Below the pieces are notes generated by a model. The model was not told where the DNA came from, did no database searches, and worked only from the letters and a program-made list of their open reading frames with translations. From the NCBI RefSeq assembly GCF_002332425.1, contig NZ_NRGS01000002.1, positions 1 through 64,000 on the forward strand: a stretch of 64,000 nucleotides of DNA, given 5' to 3'. Origin of the DNA: Brachybacterium alimentarium. Its GTDB lineage: Bacteria; Actinomycetota; Actinomycetes; Actinomycetales; Dermabacteraceae. This document shows positions 17,107 to 25,964 of this stretch, piece after piece. Both the position numbers and the translations under genes were made by a program. Position 1 is the stretch's first letter. Each line of letters opens with the position of its first letter.

Positions 17107-17342
17107 TTGCGCATCGCCGCGAGTTTGGCCCGAATCTGCGCGTGAACCTCGTCCGCGTCGAGCAGTTCGATTTTGCCGCTCTCGATGTCGTCAATGCGAC
17201 GGCGAAGCTCCGAACGCCAGGCCGTATCGACCTCGGCCTGCTCATCGGCACTGATCTGCTGGAGCGCGACCGCAGCAAGCTCACGCTCATCAGCAGAGAG
17301 GCTACGGCCTTCTGCGATGTACTCTGCGAGCTTCGGCGTCAT
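17103..17342 (-). CDS. Antitoxin of the ParE/RelE module
   Basis: 79 residues, acidic, with the pattern LSADERELAAVALQQISADEQAEVDTAW and a C-terminal IDDIESGKIELLDADEV-type stretch typical of the addiction-module antidotes (COG2336/PF09720 style) paired with such toxins. The C-terminal part would wrap the toxin. It is the upstream gene of the pair, with a four-base overlap. 49 bases separate it from the end of the relaxase gene, so the operon may be read as part of that transcript. Confidence 0.8.
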   Translation of the reverse strand: MTPKLAEYIAEGRSLSADERELAAVALQQISADEQAEVDTAWRSELRRRIDDIESGKIELLDADEVHAQIRAKLAAMRK

Positions 17343-17391
17343 GCCCTAAGTCTACCGCTGAGAGCCGACAGTGGGGAGGGGTTCGCGACGC

Positions 17392-20300
17392 TCACAGGCT
17401 ACGGCCACGGTCGGGCGGCGCCTGGCCTGAGGAAGATCGATGCTGGCCCGGGTCGTAGAGCGCGGCCTGTCTCCGCTCCGCTTGGTGCGCTTCGCGGGCT
17501 GCTTCGGCAACGCGGGTCTGCTCGATCCGCTCCACGGCCTCGGCCGGGGTGAGCGAGCGCAACAGGTCGGCCTCCTCGCGTGCCTGTTTCGCGGTCTGCG
17601 TCGCGCTGGCGACTTGCTGGGCCGGGTTCGCCGCGAGATAGGCGTACTGGTTGCGGAGCACCTTGTCGGTGCCGAACGCGCGCGCGTACGCGGTCAGCCG
17701 CGCCGTCTGCGCCCGTTCGGGCCTGCTCACGAGCGCGTCGCGCGCGGCCCGGTGCTCGCGCTCCGCCTCGATCACGCGGGGGTCGGCGTCGACCCGCGGG
17801 CGGGTCACGCGCTCCACCCACACGTTCGGGCGTTCGTTCCACTTCGGCGGGCCGCCCCACTCGTCCGTGAGGTGCTGCCGCGCCTGCTGGGCACGGGCCC
17901 CGGCGGTCTCGTGGTCAGTGCGGGCGCGACGCTTCCCGAACCACGACGCCGCCCGCACCTGCTCAGCCGCCGCCTCCACGGTCACGTTCGCGTCCTGCCA
18001 ATCATTCAGCGCCGCCCCTGCCGCGGACACGAGAGGCGCGGCGACCTCGGCCCGCACCAGATCGGCGTGCTGCTTCGCCGCCTCCTCGGCCGCTTGGGCC
18101 GTCTCTCTCACCGCCGTCTCGCGTGTACTCAGGTCAGCCAAGACGGTCCGGACTTGTTGCCAGCGTTCCGCTTGCGCCTCGGCGGTTTCCGCCTGCTCGA
18201 TGAGCGCCGCGATCTCGGTGTTGACGAGTTTCGCGGGGCCGTCTTCGACCAGCCCGGCCACTTGCTCGGTCGCGCGGCGGGTGGCGTCGGTGAGGCCGTG
18301 GTCGGCGCGGTCGCGTTCCATCGCCTCGATGAACTGCCCCCGCGCATCCGCCAGGTTCTCCGCGACCACGTGCAGCAGGTTCTGATCGCGGCCGCGGGTC
18401 ATGCCGACGTAAACGCTCGCGGCGCTCGTTGCCTCGGTGAGGATCGTGTGCGAGGCCGTCACGGTTGCGCCCTGCACGCCGTAGGAGGTTGCGGCATACG
18501 ACAGGTGTGCATGCTCGGCCACGTAGCCGGCGGGCAGGCGGACGGTGCGCTGCCGCTTCCGCCCGTTCCCCTGCTCGCGCACGTGGAGCGCGCCGTCATC
18601 CTCGACCGACTGCACGATCCACTGCTGCCGGTTCGCGACTCCGATATCGGTGTTGTTCTTCCGCGTCTGGATCAGGTCGCCTGCCCCGATGGGGAGGTCG
18701 TCACTGCCATAGACGGTGCGGGTGTCGTCGACGACGCCCTGGGCGACGCGCGCCTCACGAACGGCGGCGTTGACCGTACTCGCTTCGTCATTCGTGCTCA
18801 CCGTCACCGCCTCACCGTCCTGCCGCTGCTGGGCGACCTGTTCGTGCGCATCCTCGCCGCTCGCGTGGAGCCGCCCCAGACCCTGCTGGGTGAGCTGGTC
18901 GAACACCTCGCCGGGGTTCTCTCCGTCGCGCATCCGCAGGGTGAGTTCGGCGTAGGCGGGGTCGGTAAAGCGGTGCACCTCGGCCATATCGAACGTGCGA
19001 CCCCGGATCTGGACGGCCATGTCGAGCACGCCGCCGCGGCCGACGGCGGCGAGCTGGGCGCGATCCCCGACGAGCGCGACCGTCGCACCCGCCTCAGCGG
19101 TGACGGTCAGGAGGGTGATCGCGGTGTCCTGGTCGAGCATCCCGGCCTCATCCACGATCACGCGCTCACCCCGCACCAGCCGCGCCCCCGCAGCCGGACC
19201 ACGATAGGTGCGGCCCGTCTCGGGGTCGGTGTCGCCGGGCGTGAGGCGCGTCCATACACCGTCACTGTTCCACCGCCACCCATGCGCATGCACCAAAGCG
19301 GCAACACTGCTCGCGGGCACGCGGAGTTCATCGTGCGCGACCTGCGCGGCGCGCAACGTCGGCGCAACCACCCGCGACGCCCTGCTGTGTTCGGAGGCGA
19401 CTTCGATTGCAGCCCCGAGCATGGTGGTCTTGCCCGCTCCGGCTGCGCCCTCCACAATCACGAGCGGATCGCGGGAGGCGACCGCGGCGGCTGCGCGCTC
19501 CTGGCCCGCATCGAGGCCTCGTGCCCTCGCTGCTTCGCGCACGTCCGGGTGCTTCGGTTCCCGCTTCGGGACCCGTGCGGCCAGAAGGTCGCGCAGCTCC
19601 GTCTCCATTTGCACCACCCGGAGCGACGTGAGGTGCGCGACATGCTCCGGCGTGGGCGCGCCGGGCGGGAGGATCGAGAAGCAATCCTCCACCGCCAACG
19701 ATGTCGCAATGCTCACGAACTCGCGCACCTCGGACGGCGCGGCCTGCACGCCGTACTCGGTCATGATCCGAGTCGCGTGCTCCTGCACCGTGTGCCGGGT
19801 CCACGCCGACCCGCCCGCCGCGCACCGATCCAGCGCCCGGCTCGCCACCGCCTGCACGGAGAGGTCATCCAGCGACACCGGTGCACGCCGTGCGGGCCGT
19901 TGCAATGTCTCGGGGTCGTAGCCGGCCTCCCGCAACTCTGCTACCCATGCTTGTTCTTCGTGCAGGGTGGTGGGCTTCTTCGCGGGCCGCTCGTGCGCCC
20001 ACGCTTTCGCGGCGAGTCTGGCGGAGACGACCGGCCCCATCGTCTCGCCGGGGTGCGCGGCCTCCCAGTCGGCCTCGAAGCGTTCGAGATGCTTGCGCAC
20101 CTGCTCACCGCGCTTACTCATCACCGGATTGAACCGTTCCAGCTCGACCACCGCACCGGTCACCGGGTCGAGGGTGAGGCCGTGCCGATCCAGCACCTCC
20201 GCAAGCTCGGGGTGGGCGGCGATCACGGCGGTGCCGAGGGCACGGATCGCGCCCTGCTGCTTGAACAACGCCGCGGTATCCAACGCGCGCCACTTCCCGG

Positions 20301-20847
20301 CCGCCCAGACCCGGGTGCCGATCTGAAAATGGATATGCCGGTGCGGATCACCCGCCCGGCTGGTGCGGTGCGACACCGCCACCGTCTGCACCTCACGGGC
20401 GGGCACGACCTCTTGCTTCCCGCGCGGGCCGACGCGGGTGACGGAGTGCTGAGCGAGCCACCGCTGAATCTCCGCCACCGCATCCCGCTGCGCCACATCG
20501 AGGGCGTCGGAGACCTCCGGGTGCAGGGCGGCGGCGATCGACAGCGACTTCGGGGCGTTCACGACCATCTCCGCGAATCGTGGGGACCCCTGCCGCCCCG
20601 CACCGGGCAGACGCGGCTTGCCCATCGACTCACCCGTGACCGGGTTCACCCAATCCACCCACGCCGCATAGGCCTCCGGGTCGAGCCCCAGGGTCGCGGT
20701 CGTGTTTCCGTCGCCGTCGAGCGCGGTGAACTCCGCCACAGACGCATCCGCGCCGAGATAGTAGTCATCGGCGCGGGAGCGGTCGGCCTCGACATAGCGG
20801 CGCGCGTCGGCTCCGGTGCCCCGGAACAGGATCACGCCGCCATGCAT
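17392..20847 (-). CDS. MobF-family relaxase (TrwC/TraI-like) with helicase domain
   Basis: Conjugative nickase-helicase that cuts at oriT, stays covalently on the 5' end and unwinds the strand for transfer. 1151 residues. The relaxase domain (1-300) has candidate catalytic tyrosines in ARRYVEADRSRADDYYLG and the three-His metal site in GDPHRHIHFQIG. The SF1 helicase domain (about 460-830) has Walker A GAAGAGKTTM, VIVDEAGMLD (Walker B) and the TSYGVQGAT motif. A coiled, Ala-rich C-terminus follows. The ATG at 20847 (MHGGVILFRGTG) is chosen by family pattern; ATG 20859 is possible. No TraG/VirB genes are nearby. Confidence 0.93.
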   Translation of the reverse strand: MHGGVILFRGTGADARRYVEADRSRADDYYLGADASVAEFTALDGDGNTTATLGLDPEAYAAWVDWVNPVTGESMGKPRLPGAGRQGSPRFAEMVVNAPKSLSIAAALHPEVSDALDVAQRDAVAEIQRWLAQHSVTRVGPRGKQEVVPAREVQTVAVSHRTSRAGDPHRHIHFQIGTRVWAAGKWRALDTAALFKQQGAIRALGTAVIAAHPELAEVLDRHGLTLDPVTGAVVELERFNPVMSKRGEQVRKHLERFEADWEAAHPGETMGPVVSARLAAKAWAHERPAKKPTTLHEEQAWVAELREAGYDPETLQRPARRAPVSLDDLSVQAVASRALDRCAAGGSAWTRHTVQEHATRIMTEYGVQAAPSEVREFVSIATSLAVEDCFSILPPGAPTPEHVAHLTSLRVVQMETELRDLLAARVPKREPKHPDVREAARARGLDAGQERAAAAVASRDPLVIVEGAAGAGKTTMLGAAIEVASEHSRASRVVAPTLRAAQVAHDELRVPASSVAALVHAHGWRWNSDGVWTRLTPGDTDPETGRTYRGPAAGARLVRGERVIVDEAGMLDQDTAITLLTVTAEAGATVALVGDRAQLAAVGRGGVLDMAVQIRGRTFDMAEVHRFTDPAYAELTLRMRDGENPGEVFDQLTQQGLGRLHASGEDAHEQVAQQRQDGEAVTVSTNDEASTVNAAVREARVAQGVVDDTRTVYGSDDLPIGAGDLIQTRKNNTDIGVANRQQWIVQSVEDDGALHVREQGNGRKRQRTVRLPAGYVAEHAHLSYAATSYGVQGATVTASHTILTEATSAASVYVGMTRGRDQNLLHVVAENLADARGQFIEAMERDRADHGLTDATRRATEQVAGLVEDGPAKLVNTEIAALIEQAETAEAQAERWQQVRTVLADLSTRETAVRETAQAAEEAAKQHADLVRAEVAAPLVSAAGAALNDWQDANVTVEAAAEQVRAASWFGKRRARTDHETAGARAQQARQHLTDEWGGPPKWNERPNVWVERVTRPRVDADPRVIEAEREHRAARDALVSRPERAQTARLTAYARAFGTDKVLRNQYAYLAANPAQQVASATQTAKQAREEADLLRSLTPAEAVERIEQTRVAEAAREAHQAERRQAALYDPGQHRSSSGQAPPDRGRSL

Positions 20848-20861
20848 GAGGACCACCATCC

Positions 20862-20920
20862 TTAATTCTCTTAATTAGAGAACCGTATATCTACCACGGT
20901 AGCATACGTCCATTCAAAAG
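20862..20920. other. Candidate origin of transfer (oriT)
   Basis: A short AT-rich stretch directly upstream of the relaxase gene with three inverted repeats: TTCTCT/AGAGAA with a TAATT loop (20866-20882), ACCGT/ACGGT (20882-20900) and CTACC/GGTAG (20891-20902). AT-rich inverted repeats beside a relaxase gene are typical of oriT. The same stretch must also hold the relaxase promoter. No nic consensus could be confirmed. The remaining gap to 21083 shows nothing else. Confidence 0.45.
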
Positions 20921-21083
20921 AGAAGAGAAGTGATGCGCGTCGAGGCTCCTGGGGGAACAGTGACGAGGGGTAGGGGCTGGTGTGCGCGTTCGGTGCCTGT
21001 TGGTGGCATCGGCGGCGATCACGTCAACCGCGGCTCCGGCGAGCGTTGGACGCACATGGCTCTTCGCGCGGACCGGCTCAATG

Positions 21084-22547
21084 TCAGGAGGGCTCGACAG
21101 TACCCTCCTGGGCCACGCGTGGGCGCGGGATGAACGCCGCGATGATGAAGGTGACGATCGCTGCACCGAGCCCGAGTGCGAGCGTGAAGAGGAAGCCTCC
21201 CTCGCTCGGGCCTGTCACGCCGCCAATAGTCGTCACGGACTGTGCGAGGACCGCGCCGGTGACGGCAGCAGCGATTGTGGTACCGAGCGAGCGCATGAGC
21301 GCATTGAGTCCGTTCGCCGCCCCGCTCGCGTGCGCCGGTACGGCCTGCATGATGAGCGCAGGCATCGCCGCGTAGCCGAGCCCGACCCCGATGCCGAGCA
21401 CGATGCTGACGACGAGGATCTGCCAGACCTGTGCATGGAAGGCCAACGCGAGCCCGTAGGCGAGGGCAAGGATCACCGCCCCCAGGAGGAGCAGCCGTTT
21501 CGCGCCCCAGCGCTGTCCGACCTTGCCCGCCACCGGAGACATCGCCATCATCGCCAGACCGGAGGGGGCGACGACGAGCGCCGCGACCGTGAGCGTCAGA
21601 CCAAGCCCGATGCCACTGGCCTGCGGCAGCGTGAGCAGCTGCGGCAGCACCACATTGGATGCGAAGAGCGCGAATCCCATGGTGACCGAGGCGAGGTTGG
21701 TCAGCAGCACCGGTGCGCGGGCGCTCACGCGCAGGTCGACGAGCGGGTCCTTGACGCGCAGCTCGATCGCGCCCCAGATCACGAGCACGATCGCTCCGCC
21801 GATCAGGAGGGTCAGGGTGCGTGCGTCTGCCCACCCCCACTCGCCACCGCGCGAGACGGCGATGAGCACGCCCACAAGTCCGAGCGAGAGCCCGACGATG
21901 CCGACGACATCAACGCGCCCGGGCGAGCGTTGCGTGCTCCCAGGTACGAACACCGCGCAGCCGAGGAAGGCGAGCACGGCGATGACGGCCGCGACCCAGA
22001 ACAGGGCGTGCCAGTCGAGGTGCTCTGCCACGAGGGCACTCAGCGGCAGGCCGAGCGCGCCGCCGACGCCGAGTGTCGCGCTGACGAGGGCGATGCCCGC
22101 GCCGAGCTTCTGCGGCGGCAGGACATCGCGCAGGATCGAGATGCCCAGCGGGATGACGCCTGCGACCGCCCCCTGCAGGGCACGAGCAACGATGAGGGTC
22201 GTCACATCGCCTGCGAAAGCGGCGAGGATCGCGCCTGCCGCCTGAAGCAGCAAGAGCGACATGACGATACGGCGCTTGCCGAACATGTCGCCGAGACGCC
22301 CGGCCACGGGAGTGCAGACGGCCGCTGCCACCAAGGTCGCCGTGATCGCCCATGCCGTGTTCTCGCTGGTGGTATTCAACAGCCTCGGCAGCTCTCCCTG
22401 GATCGGAATGAGGATCGTCTGCATGAACGACGCCCCAAGTCCCGCAAAAGCGAGCACGGCGAGGATCACCCCCGAACGGTGTCGAGGCATGCGAGTGCGG
22501 TCATCATCGGCGGCCAGGGGCATGCCCTGGGCCCGGGTGGAGGTCAT
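21084..22547 (-). CDS. MFS transporter, DHA2-like (14 TM) drug efflux family
   Basis: Proton-driven export pump, 487 residues, with about 14 hydrophobic segments, the number expected of the DHA2 family. The loop 2-3 motif GRLGDMFGKRR (near residue 85) and LIVARALQGAVAGVIPLG are family signatures. Start at ATG 22547 with a GGAAG site upstream. Divergent from a TetR gene and separated by a perfect TGAGAC operator palindrome, so expression is likely induced by the substrate through that repressor. Substrate unknown. Confidence 0.9.
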   Translation of the reverse strand: MTSTRAQGMPLAADDDRTRMPRHRSGVILAVLAFAGLGASFMQTILIPIQGELPRLLNTTSENTAWAITATLVAAAVCTPVAGRLGDMFGKRRIVMSLLLLQAAGAILAAFAGDVTTLIVARALQGAVAGVIPLGISILRDVLPPQKLGAGIALVSATLGVGGALGLPLSALVAEHLDWHALFWVAAVIAVLAFLGCAVFVPGSTQRSPGRVDVVGIVGLSLGLVGVLIAVSRGGEWGWADARTLTLLIGGAIVLVIWGAIELRVKDPLVDLRVSARAPVLLTNLASVTMGFALFASNVVLPQLLTLPQASGIGLGLTLTVAALVVAPSGLAMMAMSPVAGKVGQRWGAKRLLLLGAVILALAYGLALAFHAQVWQILVVSIVLGIGVGLGYAAMPALIMQAVPAHASGAANGLNALMRSLGTTIAAAVTGAVLAQSVTTIGGVTGPSEGGFLFTLALGLGAAIVTFIIAAFIPRPRVAQEGTVEPS

Positions 22548-22584
22548 CGGTCGTTCTTCCGTCCCTGCTCGTTGTGAATCATGA

Positions 22585-22599
22585 TGAGACGGTGTCTCA
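22585..22599. promoter_or_regulatory. Operator palindrome TGAGAC-GGT-GTCTCA
   Basis: Perfect 6-3-6 inverted repeat between the divergent MFS and TetR genes, in the form often bound by TetR-family proteins. It could repress both promoters. Confidence 0.7.
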
Positions 22600-22636
22600 G
22601 CCAGCAGATACCGTATCATGCTATAGACTCAGATTC

Positions 22637-23242
22637 ATGTCGAATGATGTGCGCGACCGCAGTCGCGAGATCCTGCGGGCAGAGCTGGCCGACGCCGCTG
22701 CGACGTTCTGCGTCGAGCAGGGCTTCGACGAGGTGACGGTCGGGGAGCTTGCGCGTGGCATCGGCGTCTCCCGCGCCACCTTCTTCCGCTACTTCGCCTC
22801 GAAGGAGGACGCGGTCGTCTCCGCCGCGCGCTTCGCCGCCACGCGCGCGGGTTCCTTCGCCCAGAGCGTTGCCGAGGCTGTCGAGGCAGCCTCTCCCGGC
22901 ACAAGCCTCTGGGCGATCATGTGCGCGGCCACGGAGCCGATGGTCGCCACGGCCGAGTCCCGAGGAGACCCGCTGCGGGCACGCATCCGCATGATCAATG
23001 AAGTGTCGGCACTCAAGGGGCATCTGGCGTCCCAGCAGCGCGGCGATCAGTCTGCCGTCGCCGAGGTGCTGCGCGAGTGCCTCAGCAACGGCCGCGCCGC
23101 CCAGGCCATTGCTGCCGCCGGGGTCGCGGCTGTCGACCTCGCCTGGCAGGAGTGGGCGCACACTCCAGGCTCGAAGTTGCGCCCCCTGCTCGACGCCTAC
23201 TTCACGGCGCTCGGCACCGTAGCGACCGTGAAGCTCGCCTGA
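22637..23242 (+). CDS. TetR/AcrR family repressor
   Basis: Ligand-responsive repressor, 201 residues. The N-terminal HTH runs about residues 12-58: FCVEQGFDEVTVGELARGIGVSRATFFRYFASKED. The C-terminal ligand domain is variable; it is of the length usual for the family. ATG 22637 gives a complete helix 1; the longer frame from 22574 would run over the operator. It is divergent from the MFS pump gene at 21084 and very probably controls it and itself. Confidence 0.9.
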   Translation: MSNDVRDRSREILRAELADAAATFCVEQGFDEVTVGELARGIGVSRATFFRYFASKEDAVVSAARFAATRAGSFAQSVAEAVEAASPGTSLWAIMCAATEPMVATAESRGDPLRARIRMINEVSALKGHLASQQRGDQSAVAEVLRECLSNGRAAQAIAAAGVAAVDLAWQEWAHTPGSKLRPLLDAYFTALGTVATVKLA

Positions 23243-23338
23243 ATCGGCCCCGGCTTCCCGTGACAGCAAGCATCCGTCTCGCGAGTCGAGGATCGACGCA
23301 TGCCGCCAGTAGTCCGACCTGAGCATCTCGTCGACGAA

Positions 23339-24136
23339 TCAGTCTCCCGCTAGGTGGATGCCGAGATCTGTGCGGCCTGGGGCGAGATCTGGGTGAAGTG
23401 CTCTCGTGCCCCTGTATTGCCCGTCGCTGAGTCTTCGAAATGGCCGCGTTCGTTCGTCAGAAAGGCCGCGGAGCCGGTCGCGGAGGCGTTGAATCTCGTC
23501 GTCCACGCGCTCAGTGTCGAGGTCGTCAGCATCGTAGATAGTGTGGAGTGCGTATGTTTCAACCCCTGAGTACCAGAGTGCACCGTGGGTGAGGGGGAAG
23601 AGCAGGCTATCCAAGTCTCCGCTGATGCCGCGTGGGCCGATTGAACGCGCATCCTCGCCTGCGGTGACGATGATGAGCGCCCTGCGACCAGAGAGACCGC
23701 CGTCCCCGTACCGAAGCGGGAGTCCGGTACGGGGATCAACTTCGCCATGGGCGAATCCTGCGGTGAGGACACGATCGAACCAGCCCTTCAGGATGGCAGG
23801 CATTCCATACCACCAGAGGGGGAACTGCAAGACCAGCAACTCCGCCTCAGCAATCTTCCACTGCTCCTCACGAACATCTGGCAGGAGCTGCTGCTCCGTG
23901 AACGCCTCGCCGAGAAGGTCCGCCACGCCTCCAGGCGAGCCGGAGAAGCGCCCGAGGTCGCTCTCCCTCAGCACGGGATCGAAGCCCTGCGCGTAGAGGT
24001 CTGAGGTCAATATCCGGTGATCCTGCGCGAGAGTGCTCACACCTTCGCGATAGACGTGTGCGTTCAGGGAGGAGCCCCGTGGGTGCGCGTACACCCACAG
24101 TGCTGTCTGAGTTTCGGGATGAGTCGATGCGGTCAT
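23339..24136 (-). CDS. NAD(P)H-dependent quinone oxidoreductase (flavodoxin-like fold)
   Basis: Two-electron quinone or nitro-compound reductase using FMN/FAD, 265 residues, as in the MdaB/NQO1/YwrO family. Recognised by VYAHPRGSSLNAHVY near the N-terminus (flavin phosphate loop), LVLQFPLWWYGMPAILKGWFDRVL (about 105-130) and the GGLSGRRALIIVTAGEDA stretch. Last gene of a three-gene cassette (small exporter, DoxX-like protein, this reductase) read from the palindromic operators at 25884-25935. The group suggests detoxification of quinones or electrophiles. Codon use looks less GC-rich than the host genes, consistent with transfer. Confidence 0.88.
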   Translation of the reverse strand: MTASTHPETQTALWVYAHPRGSSLNAHVYREGVSTLAQDHRILTSDLYAQGFDPVLRESDLGRFSGSPGGVADLLGEAFTEQQLLPDVREEQWKIAEAELLVLQFPLWWYGMPAILKGWFDRVLTAGFAHGEVDPRTGLPLRYGDGGLSGRRALIIVTAGEDARSIGPRGISGDLDSLLFPLTHGALWYSGVETYALHTIYDADDLDTERVDDEIQRLRDRLRGLSDERTRPFRRLSDGQYRGTRALHPDLAPGRTDLGIHLAGD

Positions 24137-24204
24137 GGGGAGCGTTGTCCTTTCGTGCTGCTGGATGTGGAGGAAGTATTCGGCGACCGCGGTGGAGGCG
24201 TCGA

Positions 24205-25248
24205 CTACCGTTCGAAGGGGTCGTCGGCGCGGATCGACCAGCTGAACCCGCGATCGTAGAGCACCGATGCGTCGAGACTGCGGCTCAGTTCCACGGTCCG
24301 ATCCCCGGTCAGCGTGAGTGTCTCGGTGCTGTCGGTCGTGTAATCGAGTTCAATGCTCTCGGCCGGTGCCTCTGCATATTCGAGTGTCGATTGACCCGGA
24401 CTCTGCAAGGGCTTGAGCGTCAGAACCAGCCCGTTGCCCTCGCGCACGTACGTGCCCACGAGCAGGGTGCCGTCGTTCTGTCTCACCTGCGCAGTCGCCG
24501 CCCCGTCGGTCAGGGTGCTCCCGAGCGCAAGCTGCGACCAGGACGCGTCTGCACCGGAGCCGTCGGACTCGACCGCCCACACTCCCGCAGGTGCGGAATC
24601 ATCGACGCTCTGAGTGGGCTGGACGACGAAAACCAAGGCCCCGGTCAACGCCAGCACCGCAACACCCACGGGCATCGCGATACGACCAGCTATGCGGTTC
24701 GCGCGAGCGCTGCGGAACGGGCGCGGCTCAACCGAGGCGGGGACCGCACCATTGCCCACGACCGCAGCGACGATGCGTTTCGCCCACGGAGCCAGGACGA
24801 TCAGGCTCATCACGAGCAGGGCGAGCGAGAGCTGCTTCGCAGGCATGTCGTAGCCAAGATTGAGCACGAGAATGAAGGCCATGGAGCCGGCGGAGACCAG
24901 CGCTCCCGGGACCATCGTCCGACGCCACATGAGCGCGACAGCCGCCCCCAACTCGGCCATACCGGCAAGGGCCTGGAAGAGCGGCGAGAATCCCACCATG
25001 TACGACAGCAGACCCATGGGGCTCATTTCACCGAGCGTGATCAGCGACTCGCCGACGTCAGGTCTGCCGAACTGCCAGAGTCCGATCTTGATCACGCCGT
25101 TGAACAACAGCATGATCGCCAGCAGGAATCGTATTGCTGCGTGCGCCCACCACAGGACTGTACGGGCCAGGGGCCAACGACCCCCAGGTCGATCGTTCGG
25201 TGTCGTTGAGTCGCGCGTAGCGTCGTCGATCGTGGATGTGTGGTTCAT
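24205..25248 (-). CDS. DoxX-like membrane protein with extracytoplasmic C-terminal domain
   Basis: 347 residues. The N-terminal half is a four-helix membrane domain like DoxX: RFLLAIMLLFNGVIKIGLW, PLFQALAGMAELGAAVALM, GSMAFILVLNLGYD and LLVMSLIVLAPW. A further hydrophobic segment (about 185-205) precedes a soluble Ser/Thr-rich beta domain of about 140 residues that should lie outside the membrane; I do not recognise it. DoxX relatives act in redox balance and detoxification. Middle gene of the reductase cassette, 37 bases after the small exporter gene. Function is inferred only from neighbours. Confidence 0.7.
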   Translation of the reverse strand: MNHTSTIDDATRDSTTPNDRPGGRWPLARTVLWWAHAAIRFLLAIMLLFNGVIKIGLWQFGRPDVGESLITLGEMSPMGLLSYMVGFSPLFQALAGMAELGAAVALMWRRTMVPGALVSAGSMAFILVLNLGYDMPAKQLSLALLVMSLIVLAPWAKRIVAAVVGNGAVPASVEPRPFRSARANRIAGRIAMPVGVAVLALTGALVFVVQPTQSVDDSAPAGVWAVESDGSGADASWSQLALGSTLTDGAATAQVRQNDGTLLVGTYVREGNGLVLTLKPLQSPGQSTLEYAEAPAESIELDYTTDSTETLTLTGDRTVELSRSLDASVLYDRGFSWSIRADDPFER

Positions 25249-25285
25249 TCTTCTCTCCTTGTGAGGTCGTAGAAACAGGCCTGCG

Positions 25286-25756
25286 TCAGTGCGTGAGTAC
25301 TTGGATGCCCAGCCCGCCGAGGATCGCGACGGCTGCGCCCCAGACGGCCACTGACACCAGCTCCCAGATCAGAACCTTGGTGGGATTCGCGCCGAAGCCG
25401 ACCATCGCGGCGGACGAGATCTGCGTCGGATGGCCGATGAGGGCCACGCCCGGGATTCCGAACCTCTGGAACAGGCGGCCCACGCGTTTGCGCCTGGGTG
25501 AGCTTTCCTCCTCCGTGCTCGGCGTCGATCGCACGCGCTGCCGAATCCGACTGGACACGACGACGATGAGAACGACCGCCGCGGCGTTGCCCGCGATCGC
25601 AGCACTGACGGCAACGGCCGGATGCAGGCCGATCGCGACGCCGACGAGCGTGCCGAGGTAAGACTCGACGAACGGGACGGCAGCGATAAGGAAGACGGCG
25701 AACCACTGAAGCCAGCCGGGGAAGGACTGAGCGAAGTCCTGGAGGGTCTCGAGCAT
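25286..25756 (-). CDS. Small multidrug-export-like membrane protein (PF06695 style)
   Basis: 156 residues with about four hydrophobic segments. The sequence WLQWFAVFLIAAVPFVESYLG, the charged central loop RRKRVGRLFQRFGIPGVALIG, and the GANPTKVLIWELVSVAVWG end match the putative small multidrug export family, common in actinobacteria; activity of that family is not well established. First gene of the three-gene cassette, with its start 128 bases from the nearer palindromic operator. Start ATG 25756. Confidence 0.7.
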   Translation of the reverse strand: MLETLQDFAQSFPGWLQWFAVFLIAAVPFVESYLGTLVGVAIGLHPAVAVSAAIAGNAAAVVLIVVVSSRIRQRVRSTPSTEEESSPRRKRVGRLFQRFGIPGVALIGHPTQISSAAMVGFGANPTKVLIWELVSVAVWGAAVAILGGLGIQVLTH

Positions 25757-25883
25757 AATGTTGCTCCCTTTCGGATGTTGTATGGAGGCACCTGGGATCG
25801 CCCGGTGGGGTGGAAGGACGGAGAGCCCGGTAGACGTTCGTGGGGCCTTGCCCCTACGAACGTCTACAGCAGCCCCACCGTCA

Positions 25884-25900
25884 CTAGCACATTGTGCTAG
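25884..25900. promoter_or_regulatory. Operator 1: CTAGCACA-T-TGTGCTAG
   Basis: Perfect 8-1-8 palindrome between the divergent small-exporter cassette and TetR gene. It repeats the core of the larger palindrome immediately to its right. Confidence 0.8.
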
Positions 25901-25935
25901 GACATCACACTAGCACAATGTGCTAGTGTGATGTC
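25901..25935. promoter_or_regulatory. Operator 2: 35-bp perfect palindrome with CTAGCACA core
   Basis: Arms 25901-25917 and 25919-25935 are exact reverse complements around base 25918; the core is CACTAGCACA with TGTGCTAGTG. It abuts operator 1 and ends 29 bases before the TetR start codon. Two sites of one consensus imply cooperative binding by the TetR protein and control of both divergent transcripts. Confidence 0.85.
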
Positions 25936-25964
25936 AATTCGATTCACAGGACTACGGAGGGGTT

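Noticed and set aside
17440-20865. 1141-codon open frame opposite the relaxase gene
   Set aside because: Antisense shadow; the relaxase and helicase motifs are all on the minus strand.
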